In this document: in pieces, positions 13,601-26,800 of the stretch
Position numbering within the stretch: position 1 is the first letter of the stretch
Layout: each line of letters begins with the position of its first letter
Assembly (NCBI RefSeq): GCF_047663525.1
Contig: NC_092589.1
Coordinates: forward strand, 60,755,501-60,819,500
Source of the DNA: Anas platyrhynchos
Lineage: Eukaryota; Chordata; Aves; Anseriformes; Anatidae
Direction: 5' to 3'
DNA: 64,000 nucleotides
Position numbers and translations under genes: made by a program
The notes under the pieces: generated by a model
Seen by the model: only the letters and a program-made list of their open reading frames with translations
Databases searched by the model: none
Told to the model about the DNA's origin: nothing

Positions 13601-16600
13601 GGGCTCCTCTGGCCAAAAGATCAATGCAGGTTTGAAAGCAGCTTCGGACACCCTTCTTTTTGTGTCTGAACCTTGGTGAGAAGAAATGAGGGGCATTTTC
13701 TGAGTGCTTCATTGGCCTAAGGCCTGGTGGGAAGGCAGCAGTTCCTGCTGCAGACAGAAAGGCCTCCCCGAGCACCGCCTGTCTCGGTCATGGCCCTCTC
13801 ACGCCTGCCCTGCTACCTCAGCGAGCGCTCCCTGGCACCGGAGGCACCGCCAGAGCAGCCAGCAGATGGAGTCCCAAAGGCCACAGAGCCCACACCAGGG
13901 AGCGAAGCAGCGGTGCCTTCACACCCAGCTCCACAGTCACTGTGACAGCTGGAAAATGAGGTGTCTCTGCAATTGCTAGATGAACACCTCTGCTCCGGAC
14001 CCTAAGGCTCTGGCACTGAGAGTGCGGCTTCTCTGCTTTCATCTCTGGAGTACGCCGCAGGAGTGGATCACGGGCATTTCATAGGAGAGGATATTTTAAG
14101 AGGATGACAAATGCTCGGGAGAAAACTTTGTTTAATGACAGGCGGATTCGTGCCTTGGGAGAAGGCAGGCCCCTGCTCAAGCAGCAATTTCAGGAGACGT
14201 TCTGTCCTGATCAGGTTTAATGACTGGGGAACACTGAAGGGAGAGAAGGGCTCTGTGCATGCAAGACCTGTGCTGGCTCTCTCACGCTGGGTACTCCCCC
14301 TCATGCCTGGGAGCTCTGAGGCAGGTTTAGTTGGGCATGCTGCACCTCCCTCTCCTTGTAACATCGAACTAAAGAGTAGAAATAAGTGTCTCTGCTTTTA
14401 ATGTGAAAGGTTCCCAACCCGTACTGCTTGCTTAGAAAGGCAGAGAGAGAAAGGAAAAAGTGTGTTTTGTTTATCTCCAAGATATTACTTACCACTGGTA
14501 GCCAAATTTCTTAGGCAAACACATGCCTGGCTTGACACCTGCTTGTGCAAAACAGAAGAAGAAAAAAAAGAGAGAGAGAGAGAAAAAGAGTAGTGGATTC
14601 AATAGTGCATGGTCTTGACTACTGTACTCAAAATAAATGTGACAACACTAGCAAGCTACCACATTATCTTCAGAGCACAAGTTTTTGTACACTTTTTTTT
14701 TGGTCAAAGTTTTGAAAAATTTGTTTTAACTTCCTCTAGCATTAGTCATTAGTCATCCTGTTGATGAGGAAGAGAGCCAGTGAGGTTCAGTTGTTGGTTT
14801 AGTTTAGAAATGTCAAATCAATTACAAGAAAATATATGGACTGAATTTGTTTTCCTCATTTGCTTTGCTTTTTTTTTTTTTTTCAACGAGGAGGGACTAC
14901 ACAGAATTTAAAGTTCTCCCCTTTAAATCCTGAATTGGATCTTAGGGAAGTTTTTTCAGTGTATGGCTCCCAGCAAAGCAAGGTTTTCTAGATGTTAGGC
15001 TTTGAAGCTATACAGTCAAAGCTAAGTATATTGAAAGAGAGAGAGAAGTAGTAGCATAATAGGTGCTCCAGATACTTGCAGTCACAAACACAATGATCAC
15101 AGATAGCGAGAGCCCGAACAGACCATTTCACACAGAGTTTCAAGTTTAAAGAAAACAGGTCGTCTTAGCCTAAAGGAAGTGTCCAGGACTTTAATGATTT
15201 CCCTACGTATCTATCTTTCCTCATGGGAAAGATGCCACAGAGGCTTTGGTGCAGTATATAAGCGGAATTGTACAATGCTGAAACTGGCAGTCAAGTTTTA
15301 TAGCTCTGCTCTGATGCTAAACCTTCACACAAAGAGAAAGCAACAGCTTTACCTTGTCCACAGGGGAGGATAGGAGAGAGGTGAGCACACGCAGCAGGAA
15401 TCTTTCACCGGTTCTCAGCATGGCTTCGTGGTGCTGAGCATTCACTGCTATGTTGCTCAGGGCAGCACAGCTGTAATACTGCAGACAGACAAGAAAAAAA
15501 CAGGGAGAGAAGCAGTCACCATGATGACACTGAAGAGCATAAAAATAAATCAGAAAAACTCTCAGATTGAGAACTGATGAAAATAAAGTGCTTTTTCGTT
15601 TTCAGGTATTTTGTTGGGTAGGCATGATAACGGTCTGAGTGGGCTCCCTCCAGGACAAGCAACAGCAGTCGTGCTGTGGCAGCGCACGTTGCACAAACCC
15701 GTGAGGTCCCTGGGTGTTTGGGAATGTGCTGCACTGCTCACACCTAAGCTAGCTCACCTACATCTGCTGTATTATATGTATACTTTGTTTTACTGAGGCT
15801 GGATGTAGTCACTGCCCTAGCATGCCAAGAGATCGTTTTCAAAGGATTTAAACGTTAACGCTAGGGAGGATTATATATATTAAAGCATGTATTACTGGGG
15901 AGGTATAATTAGAAGAAACAGGTTGAACTGCAGAGAGGGAAATTTTAAGATGAATATGAGGGAAAGCACTTTTGGAGGCTCCAGCACTTCAGACTTTTAC
16001 TAGAGAACTGAACAGAGATAATATAAACAGTGGAGGAAACAATCCTGTGCTTCTCTGGATGAATGAAATAGCGGATTTTAAACTTTACAGCTCTGATTTA
16101 TAGTTCTTCATTAGCAAACTTTTAAACCAAGAACCAGTTCTCTGTTAAGTATGCAGAATCACAAAGAGGTGTCTGGGGTAGGCATAAAGTAAGAAGATTT
16201 CCCACGCATGTATAAAAATGAGGGAAAAAAAAAACACTTTACAAGTTATGCTTTTTAAAACACTTAGTAAAATTGCTTAGAGCAGAAGATCAAAGGATGC
16301 CAAAAAAGCAGCAGAACAGGCCTATCAGCAACTGGTCTGATGATCCAAAAGACACAGAAAGGTAGCTGCAGAGCAATTCTGTGCATGCTTTAGTGTGCGC
16401 TGGCATCATAAGCTTTCTCTTGTGGAGCTAACAAATCAGGTGTTTTGAATAGATGGTGTCTGACCAAGCTGCGTGTCACCAGGATGCTCTCACATGCCGC
16501 CCCACTTCTCTAGAGAAACCTTCCCCTCTCTCCACCTTCTCATTTCCCAGTTCTGTGTTTTGTGCTCTCCCTACAGTCACGCTGCTCCTATTTGAAACTC

Positions 16601-17049
16601 TGACCTGCCTGAGCCATACCTGCACTTCTGAGTCAGGAGACTCCAGCAGAAAGATGAGAACGGGCAGGGCTCCTTCCTTGCACAGGACCTGTTGGATCCT
16701 CTCTGCCATTAAAAAAACAACAAGGTGCTGTTAGTGTGTCCTTTCCCTTCCCTCCCTCTCGTCTAGAGGCATCATTCAACAGGTATATGCACAACTGACA
16801 GACTCTAGAGAGTGGTGACACTCATCCAACCATCAGAGCACAGCGCTGAGAGTTTGTACAAGACAGCAGTATGCAGTAATTTCAGCAAAATGACTAGCAG
16901 GCTGACTGATCGTGCCCTTGCTGTCTTTCTGCTTGTCCTGTTCAGAGAAATCACAGAATCAATAAGGCTGGACAAGGCTGTCAATCTGAATTGCTGGAGA
17001 ATCTGGAAAAAAATCAGGTACAAAGTTCACCATGATTTTCATGTAAAAC

Positions 17050-17081
<32 letters not shown>

Positions 17082-20000
17082 AAAAGTTCTTGCCAACCAT
17101 TCTCTCTACTATATAGAGATAAGAGGCGTTACTCAGGACTGTGCTATCCAGTTGTGTGGCACAATGATGCCATGTGAATAGGAGGGATTTAATGTTGTCT
17201 TGTTTCAGAGCTACTGTATGGTAGCTCTGTTGCAGAGGACCAAATGCTGCTTTTGCTGAAGCTGTTAGCAGAAATCCCAGGAGCTTTTAATAAGAACAGA
17301 AGGTCCATAATATCTGTATTTTGAATCATCCAACATCAGGTTAGGGACATAAGTCAAACAATCCTAGCATTTGACATTGGATAAGCTTCTGAGATCGCTT
17401 AAAAGTACTAGCAGAATTCTGCTAGCTTTATAGACCAAACTATTTCTTTAATAAATGATTTTTCTCTCTCTTTAATGATCTAATTCCTTGTACTTTAACT
17501 CCTTGAGGTTGAAAATCAAGCCTTCCTGTTTTGGGACTACACAAAAAAGGGCTTGCATTAGCTAAGGATAGGCCAAATTGAAATCATCAGCCTATGTGGT
17601 ATCATCAGTGAGTACCACAGTCAAAGGAAATCACTCATTGCTCAGATAAGCTTTTGTTCTTGCCTTAATTCTTTTGAATTATGTATTTTTCTATTGCTGA
17701 GATGTTTTCTTTCAGCAATTCTAGCTAAACCATTAGTCAGAAGGTACCTGATTGTGTGAGGTTGAGAATTGCACCAACTGCATTTTGTTGGACTCTAGGA
17801 TCATAGGAATTGGCAAGAGACAGTAGGGGGGTAATTCCTCGGGCTGCACCAATAGCATCTCGGTTGGATTCTGGGGAAGAAAATCAGAATAAGGAAGAAA
17901 TGAGACATTGCCCAGCAGTAGCACCTTACTGAGAATCAAGAGCAGGACATCTGGCAGGACTAGATTTCTTTACAGTTCACTTCTCTGATTCTTTTGTATA
18001 GATCAAAACCTCTCTGCGTACTCCAGGGAACCTCTTAAAACTTTCAAGAGCTCAAAGCAAAAGCACTAACTTGTGATTTCTATATTTGTCATAGCTCACA
18101 GCTGTTTCACTGCTTTTGTTTTGTGAGTGCGACCATTAAGATAAAAGCAATGCAACTCTCCTTGAATGGGTTAGCAGACTGTCATGCTTGCCATGTATCC
18201 CTGCTATGTTTGACCAAGCTATTCACAAGGTGCTAACCAAAAGCTATGCAATTAACTATGGATAATACTGAAGTAATTTAGCAGGGTGTATTCAGGACTT
18301 TCTCTCTTTGAATGTGTCTGTACCACCCCAGGGAAAGCTACAAACAAAGCACAGGTTTCTTAAAGACAGAATTTGCCTTAATTACTGGAATTAGGAAAGA
18401 TTCTGCTTCACTGAAGTGGTGATACTTCCTTGCACGGCAGCGTATTAGGTGGTACAGTTGTATTCACCATCCTGGAGTACAAGAATTTAAAAAAAGATCT
18501 GCAGCGTTCCTTGGGACCATTGGATTAAAAAAAAATAATAATAACAGTAATACTTAAATACTACTACAAAATACTATATCAAATACTATATAACATGTTT
18601 ATATACTGTCTAAATACATATACTGCCTATGATAAAGTTATACTATGCTAGGCAATACAATTTAATTTATTAAAAAATCTGCTTTTACTTCTGCTCCTCT
18701 TGTTTTGGACTTACGGTAGGTAGCCTCAGCTGAGTCTTATGGAAAAGAGAGTCCTTCCCTTGTGCTCTTCTCTACACCTCTGCCAGGAGGCCAACAAAAC
18801 ATTTGCAACAAATAACCTGCTGCCACACTGAGATGGCTATGGTCCTCTTTCACTGATTGTATCTTATCTCATTTACTTATAAGCATACTAATGGCATGGT
18901 TTTGAAATAATGTGTTCTTCTTTGAAGTCGATGACTTTAAAATGTGAATTAGACCAGTGAAGATTTCTCTCAGTGTCACAGTATTCTGCAGATTTCTTCA
19001 CAAACAGAAAAAGTAAAGTCCATAGTATATATCGTTCATTGTTTATTTGAGCAAAACTAAAGTCCTTTGGAGTTTTATTTGAGTATTGATTTATTTATGT
19101 ACATTTCTAGACAGTTTAAACAATGGCCAGTCTCTGAAGGCTTGCTAGAAAAACATGAAGCACAAGAAAGCAAAAAATGTGAAGATATTTGGATCAGATC
19201 AACTCTTCATGTGCCAACTAACTTAGAGATCTAAGAGAAAAAAACATTACTTGTATATCTGGGGTTGTTCTATACTGGGGAACTGACACACAGATGATCC
19301 AGGATATCTACTCAAGTATAGTTCAGCTGAGATTAGCTTAGTGCTCCAGAATAGTGTTCTCTTTTTAGTGTTCTTTTTGCCTTCACATGTATATTTTATA
19401 CTTAAGGAAATGCTTTCATGCTGGAAAAAAAAATATTTTCAATTTCAAGTGAAATAATTGTTCTGGGAAAAGACGTGTATTTAAAAATAGCCAGGTCACG
19501 TGGAAAGCAATTACACTGGTGAAATTTTCAGGTCAATTTTGTAGACGATCATTTCTCCAATATAACAATCAAGGGGCTGGAGCACCTCTCCTGTGAAGTC
19601 AGGCTGAGGAAGTCGGGGTTGTTCAGCCTAGAGAAGAGAAGGCTCCAGGGAGGCCTTCCAGTGGCCTTCCAGTGCCTAAAAGGGGCCTGCAGGAAAGCTG
19701 GGGGGACTCTTCATCGGGGAGTGGGGTGGCAGGACAAGGAGTAATGGCTGTAAACTAAAACAGGGCAGATTTAGGAAGAAATTCTTTGCTCTGAGGGTGG
19801 TGAGGTATTGGCACAGGTTGCCCAGAGAAGCCAGTTCTGCTTCTTAAAGAAAGAAAAATCTTCAAGGTACATAGTGACAGGGAAACACATATCCCTATCC
19901 TACTCTAAAGCAGGACAATCAATAACATCTACTCTAGCTGGGTTTGAATAACTCACCTGGAAACCTGCATCTACAAATTCTTTCTTTCCACTTTCTGCTC

Positions 20001-23000
20001 TTTGTGTGCTTGAAAATTTTTCTGACAGTACAGCTTTGAATGTGCACTGCATCCTTTTTGCTTAGCTTAGTGCAGATGTTCAGGCCTCCCTGCACCCTTG
20101 CTGTGAACACTGAGTTCTGCTCTTCTCTGAGAAGAGTTCTTATCCCAGAACTGATTACTTTCACTCACAGGTTGAAAAGCTGCAGATAATTGCAAATGTA
20201 CATATGTCCTGTTCCTGTGCGGACAAATGCTGGTGTTGGAACAAACTGGCCTTGAAATCCTTTAATCTGAATGGGCTTGTTTGCTGTTTTTGTTTTCAGC
20301 TATTTCTGGCAGCTGGTCAGTCTCGGACATTGCAGTTCACATGTATAACTTGCAGTCACATTTCTAAACAGCTGCACTCTGCACAGTCTTGGATGGTTAT
20401 TGCAGCAGAGTTTAGACACATTGCCATTCTTGGATATATAGATTTAGTCACTTCAAAGCTATCTAAAGGATCTTCCTGATTTTGTTCTGCTTCCATATTT
20501 ATCTTTTAAAAATCATTCTGAAGCATGAAGGGCATACTTGAAGGCCATGACCAAACAGAATTCTCAAATGGACCATATAAGATATCAGAGTCTATGAGTC
20601 AGAATTAAAATAAATTTACTGAATTGCTTCTTGCTTTAGTCTCACTGCGATGGTAGCAAAACATATTCCGAAAAAGAAATAAATGTATCCAGTCCATCTA
20701 AAGCCTAGTTAAGCTGAGACGGAGATTTCAAACCTGCTCTAAATCCCAGGCAGCAACCCAGCCTATGTGTTTGCAGCACTGCCTACCTCTTTGTTCAGCA
20801 GATGACTTCCTATACAGTTTGAAAGCTTCTTGAGTGTTTAACATGAACTACTTGTGCTCAGAAGTACACTAGCTTTTTAAAGAGCATGCAGTGGAGTTGG
20901 GTTACCATCCGTAACAGAATGAAGGCAAATTGCATCTGAGGGTTCCCAACATCTTGGGATAGACAGAAACATCTAGGAGGGCCAGAGAGCCTTCAGGACT
21001 AAAGACTATCTTTAGGTTCCTAAAGGAGTCCCTTCCTCTGTGTGTCGCTTAGAACAGGCAAAGGAATCTGCCTTTGTAGATTTTCAGGAGCAAAACTTCA
21101 CTGACTATACATAAAGAAAGAACTCCTGGTGCAAGGCATCTAAAATTTTAGTGATGAGATGCCTAATTAAAACATTTAAATGAAGTAATTTGCATTCCAT
21201 ATGAAGTAATATAGAATACAGTGTACTTAACCTGACCGTAATAATATGCAATGATTAAAAATAAATTTCAAAGGGAAAACTATTTTAAAACCTGCAGATA
21301 ATTGAAAGATGGGATAAAATGCAAATCAGCACTTTGATGTAGTTGGATCCTGCTTATCCCCCTTTGTAACATAAGTACCTAAGTGAGAAAGTTACACATC
21401 CACCCTGCCTCTCTCAGCCTTCTGGGAGACCAATGTGGTAACTTTTCTTTTGGTAACTGGGGCTGAGCTTTGTTGCAGACCCTTAACAAACTGATGTCTG
21501 CAGGACATAGCAGCAGAGGAGGAGAAAGACTAAGTGATTAAATCAGTTGCAGGATGACAACAGCACCATGATGCAATGATATAATGAGCAACTGCAATCA
21601 TCAGATGTATCACACAATGTATTTTCCTGGTTGCCATTGTAAAAAAATCGGTGAGACCCCAACTGGAATACTGCACATTTCTGGTTACCTGTATTTCAGA
21701 AGAGATGAATTCAAAATACAACTTCTGCAGCATTTATGTACATCTTCTGACTGTAACAATGCTTGAGGTATGTGGTATCCCAAAACAGCAGATGGAATCG
21801 CTATGTTCCATTTCTGGAACATATACTTTATGCCCAGAAGGGCTATGAAGATAAATGGAGAGCCTCATCTACAAGAGGAGTTTTAAATGAGCTTGGCTGA
21901 GAAAAAGATCTTAACCAGAATCCCAACATGTTGAATTTCTGATATAAGAACACTAAAATTTGCTGCTGCCTCTTTTGACTCAAAGCAATTGCAAATAAGT
22001 TGTGTCACCTTGAAATATGTCACAAGAGTTGAATGAATTCACTGCAGAGGAGAAAGGGAAAGAACAGCATACTCACCTGAAACAGCCAAAGTCATGGTGC
22101 AGGCACAGGAATTACACTGGACGGTGGGATCATCTGACTCAAGCAGGTCCAGAATTGGCTCAAGTAAACCCATTTGCACAACCAGTTCCTTGTCAACTAT
22201 TCATAAATTCAAGAACAAATGGACAAACCAGGAAGTAAACAGTTAATGCCTTTGTGAAAAGAATATATCTTCCTTTGATTGCTTTGAGGCATATCTTATG
22301 ATTACGAAAAATGGACCTAGCATAGAAACAGCCTGAAAGGCACGCACAAGCTTGGTTTGCTTATCTATCTTTAGACTCAAACAGTGTAAGAGACGTTCAG
22401 ATGCTCCCAAACATTTCTGCTAGAAAGTCTGTTTTCAAACATAAGGTTCATGAAACTACAACTGCTCTTTTCCAACAGGTTCACAATTTACTCAGATGCT
22501 CCCCTTTTTAGTCCTGAAATCTACCTTAATTTTTTTTTAACTTGTAAATAGTGACTTGATATTATTTGCAGCAAGATCCTTGAAAAAAGAAAATGAAAGG
22601 AAAAAATAGCTTCAATGAAGACTAATCCTATCTTCTGTTGGTAGGGGATAGAGTGATGGATACCTGTTGTAGCCCAGGTGCCAGGGAGTGCAGTAGTAGA
22701 TGAAATAATAAATTCTCCATTGAGGATGTGTGGGGCATTAATGCCTTGTCAATCAAGCTCTACTGGGAAGCGTGTCATCTGCAGTTCCCAGGCCTTATAT
22801 CGATTAGGTGGGCCCTACTAGCTACAGAATAAAGCAAATTCTACTAAATTCTACTAAACATCTAAACATCTTTTTTTTTTTTTTCCAATCCGTAAGCATT
22901 TTAAGACTGAGGCTCAGTTAATAAATAACAGGGAAATAAGCACCACCTCATAGGGCTGAGTTTGTTTTTGAGCGCCGTACCTATTGTTTCAAAAGTTAAG

Positions 23001-23762
23001 TGGTGGGTTCTCAATCCAAGAATGAGAGTAGCACAGCTATTCCCACATCAGCCTGAGAAAAAATTATCAGCCTTTGCACACAGATCCAAGATTTCTTGCT
23101 ACATGATATAGCATCGGGGGCTAAATATATCCTGATGACACCAGAATGTATGTGGCTTGCAAACAAAAAGAGACTCACACCTGTCCTATCTAGAACACAA
23201 AAACAGGATTTTGGATTTGTGTAGACCTAGCTATAGAGATGTGCCCTACCTCTGCACTAAGTCTTGCTGAACAGAAGCTTTTACACCAGAACAGGAAATA
23301 TTTTGTTAATTACTCACTATTTCCTTCCAGCAGAAAGTTGACAAGGGACAAAGAAGACATCTGTTGCACCTCCAGGTCAGCAGACCGTAGTAAGGCATAG
23401 AAGGGTTCCAGATGCTCTGCTGGCAGGGGAATATTCACTGCAGGAACGAGAGGAAACACTCAGAAGTCTCATCATTAACCAGGGTTTCTCACATTTTTCT
23501 CTTGTCTTGGGCCCCAGGTGCTACCATACATGTAAATGGGCTGAGTGGTATTCCCCACCATTTAAAGTACCTTGCTACTGGCAAAACAGGCCAAAGTTCT
23601 TGAACAGGTTTTGAATAATCAAGTACTTCAAAAACATTATGGGAAGAGAACCAACATGCCTTGCTACCAAACAGGTCATTCCACCTCACAGCAGCTCCTC
23701 ATGTTGTGGCGGTCTGCACATTTTAGCCAGAAGAAATACATGGGATAAAGCTCAAGGTAAAA

Positions 23763-23811
<49 letters not shown>

Positions 23812-26800
23812 ATAGCATTCTTCTTGATGCTGCTATTTCTGCCTTTATATACGACCCAAACTCTTGCTGGAATCTTATCTGGCATATCAAGGGTGACTTC
23901 TGCTTGTTTAAAAAGTACCTCAGGAGCCCAGCACTCCCATGTAGTAGTGGGTACAAAGCATAATGTTTCCTTCTTGTCTCCACTACAATCTAGCCTCTAG
24001 GGCTTTGTCCTCTTCCAAAAAATATATAATATTAAATATTAAAAGATCACTACATGTATGTCCATTTCCTGCCACCAGACTTTTAACCACATGACTCTCA
24101 GGAGATTCAGAATACTCTAACTACTTGGGATTCTGCTGATTTTTTTTTTTCAGAAGTATTACAATTAGGTAAATGACAGTCTTTTATAATGTTGAGATAT
24201 CTTCTCATAGTAAAACCTAGAATGACTCTGCCCACGTGGCAATGACACCTTTTCCATTTTCCTTGGCAAGCAATATAGCATGAAAGGAAAAAAACTTGAT
24301 TAATGAATCTAAGGAAGTTTCACAGTTCAAAAAGATAATTTTATTTATAATTATGTGAAAAATTTCTAATGCACTGAGATAACTTACTGTGCTGGCTCAT
24401 GTGCAAATAATAGAGAGCAGCAGACTGCTGTAAGCCCGGGTTTTCTGAGAAAGCTAAGGTCCTCAAAGCTTCCAGAGGGTCCTTTCCAAGTGGTGACGTT
24501 TCAAAACCTAAAGATATACAGATATAGTGCAGACTCAGTTACACTTGAAAAAGGATAGTTCACACAGAGAAATTAAAGTTTACAGCCAAAAAACACGTAA
24601 AGATATTTGTACTGCAACAACCCCATATAGACCATCTGCCCTTATTCATGTTTCCAGGAGCAGCTGCAATAAAGGAACCTGGAATAACCCGTCCTTGGCA
24701 ATGGCTCTTATGGTGTTCTTGAAACTAGTGATTGGAAGCAAGATAAATTATAACCTTTAGACACTTTTATGCAATCTAGTATAAACGAAGGTGTTCTTGT
24801 TCTCCATAAAACTTTATCTCTTCCTGAATCACAGATCTTTGTTAAAATATATCCACCGAAAATTGTGCTCTTAGTTATAAGCTATAGAAGAGGTACGTAT
24901 TTTTAATTTATTACTTTTTATTTTTGCTGTGGTTCTATTGCAGTATAATAAAGGATATCAGGGACCAGCAACACAGATTGCAAATGGACTTGCCTCAGGC
25001 TCAAATTCCTAGCATGAATCTACCTCTTCTTGAGAATGATAGTAGGAACAAACCAGATGTTCAGTAATAGCCACCACGAGTCCAGCAATAGCAGTCACGC
25101 ATGACTTCTGTAAGTCACTGTATGATGTGCTTGTAATGCATGGAATGGAACATGGAATGGAAAAAAAAAAAAAAAAAAGGCCATTGAACCAATGCTCAAC
25201 AGTATAAACTGCTGAAAAGGTAATGTAGGAGCACACTGGTGGAGCACAAAAGCTCAAGATGTACTTTTAAACAAGAGATTAAAGCAGTATTTTAGGTAGA
25301 AATATCTCTGTGAACAACAAGATCTAGCTACTTTACTTCCCATGGGATAACAGATGTGGGGGATGTGAGGAGTGTGAGCTTTCACATGCCTCAATGCAAA
25401 ACTCAGACAATATCTTGAGCCATTAAAAGCTGCCATGTCAAGAGTAACAAATTCCTACCTTCAGGGTTAGGTAAGTGTTTCACAGAAGACCTGCTTCATA
25501 TAAAGCTCAGTTTTGTTTAATAATTAACAATAAACACAAAGGGAAGGCCAGTGTGCGTAAGGTTTTAGTAAAAAAAACCACAATAATCACTTCCTGTGGT
25601 CTAATTCCATTCCTCACACACTGACTATCTGAATCTCCCACATAGCTGTGCATTTTTACCTACTTCTAATATCAAGCATTTGCTGCCCTAGCTAACGGCT
25701 GAGTATGACCAACCACAAAGTCTTTCCTTACATTCCATCTGTCCAAGTGTTGGCTCTCTGATTATTATATTTTTTTCCAAAATTGAGGATGGGCTTGCCT
25801 CATCTTGGAATCAAATACACAGGCAAGTGTTTAAAGAGGGATGTGTCTTGGTTCTCGTTCTGAGATTTCTGTGCTTCTATCTATCTTGGCAGCAGGATTT
25901 GGTCACTCAGAGAATTAACCCTAGTCTGCTCTCACAGACATTGGGACCTTGCTGAGAGCATGCACGGCCACCTCTGCACTGCTGCCACAGAAGCTCAAAG
26001 CTCCCTGCTGCTGCACCCCAGCTCCTCAGGAGCCAAGATGGACCAGCCCCTTGTAGACTCATCTCAGAGAAAAGGGGATTTCTCAGGAAAACATACACAA
26101 TCTTTTCAGGAAGCACCTGTGTGGGTGCTACAAAGGACCATATTGTTCTCACTGTTTTTTCCAGACCACCCTTTCCTTGCACCTGATCTGTCAATGCACT
26201 CTTACATGGTCAGGAGCATGCTAGTCTTTGGAATACAATGTTTGGCCCTGGAAAACTGTACACAAAGCTGAAAGGTCTGGTCCTATTCTGGATACGGACT
26301 TCTGGATTTAGCCAGTGCTTGATAGGCAACAGTTAGTGAAACACATCAGCAGCACGGGGACCCCGGCACCCACAGAGTAAGGACACCGGCTGAGGCTGAC
26401 CCAGGCATGTTCCAAACAAGCAGCACCACAACGGCCATGCCAGAGGTTGTCCCATGACAGATCGTTCCAAACAGCATTAACTGTGTCACACCAAGGGTAA
26501 ACGTCTCTCTTGGTCCACCTCACAAGATGGTTTTACGTCAAAAAGGCCAGTAAAGAAATAGTAGTTTGTGGTGTCCTGCACCCTTCACGCAAATGAGAGT
26601 AGAAGGCCCTGCAATTTTGGCTATTAGCTTTAGCCCAGTGTTGTTAAGCTTAACACAATACGTGTGAGTGGCTGTGAGACAAAGCACAAACAGGCAACTG
26701 CACCTCCTTCAAGTGTGAGACAAGAAATGATTTTAGGCTGGACAGCCAACAAAATGAATTCATCCAAGAAGACATTCTGTGACTGTAGGAATGAAATAAT

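Larger units (their letters stand above)
17871..22076 (-). other. VAC8-like intron 4 (4.2 kb) with CR1 debris
   Basis: The longest intron of the gene. It holds a clear CR1 fragment near 19.6-19.9 kb and a decayed one near 21.6 kb. An AT-rich trinucleotide-like patch lies at 18520-18670. No additional exon was recognised. Confidence 0.75.

Noticed and set aside
26308..26523. Minus-strand ORF with tryptophan-rich translation in VAC8-like intron 1
   Set aside because: Adding it would break the exon 1-2 phase join, and it has no ARM motif or consensus splice pair; at most an old unidentified repeat.
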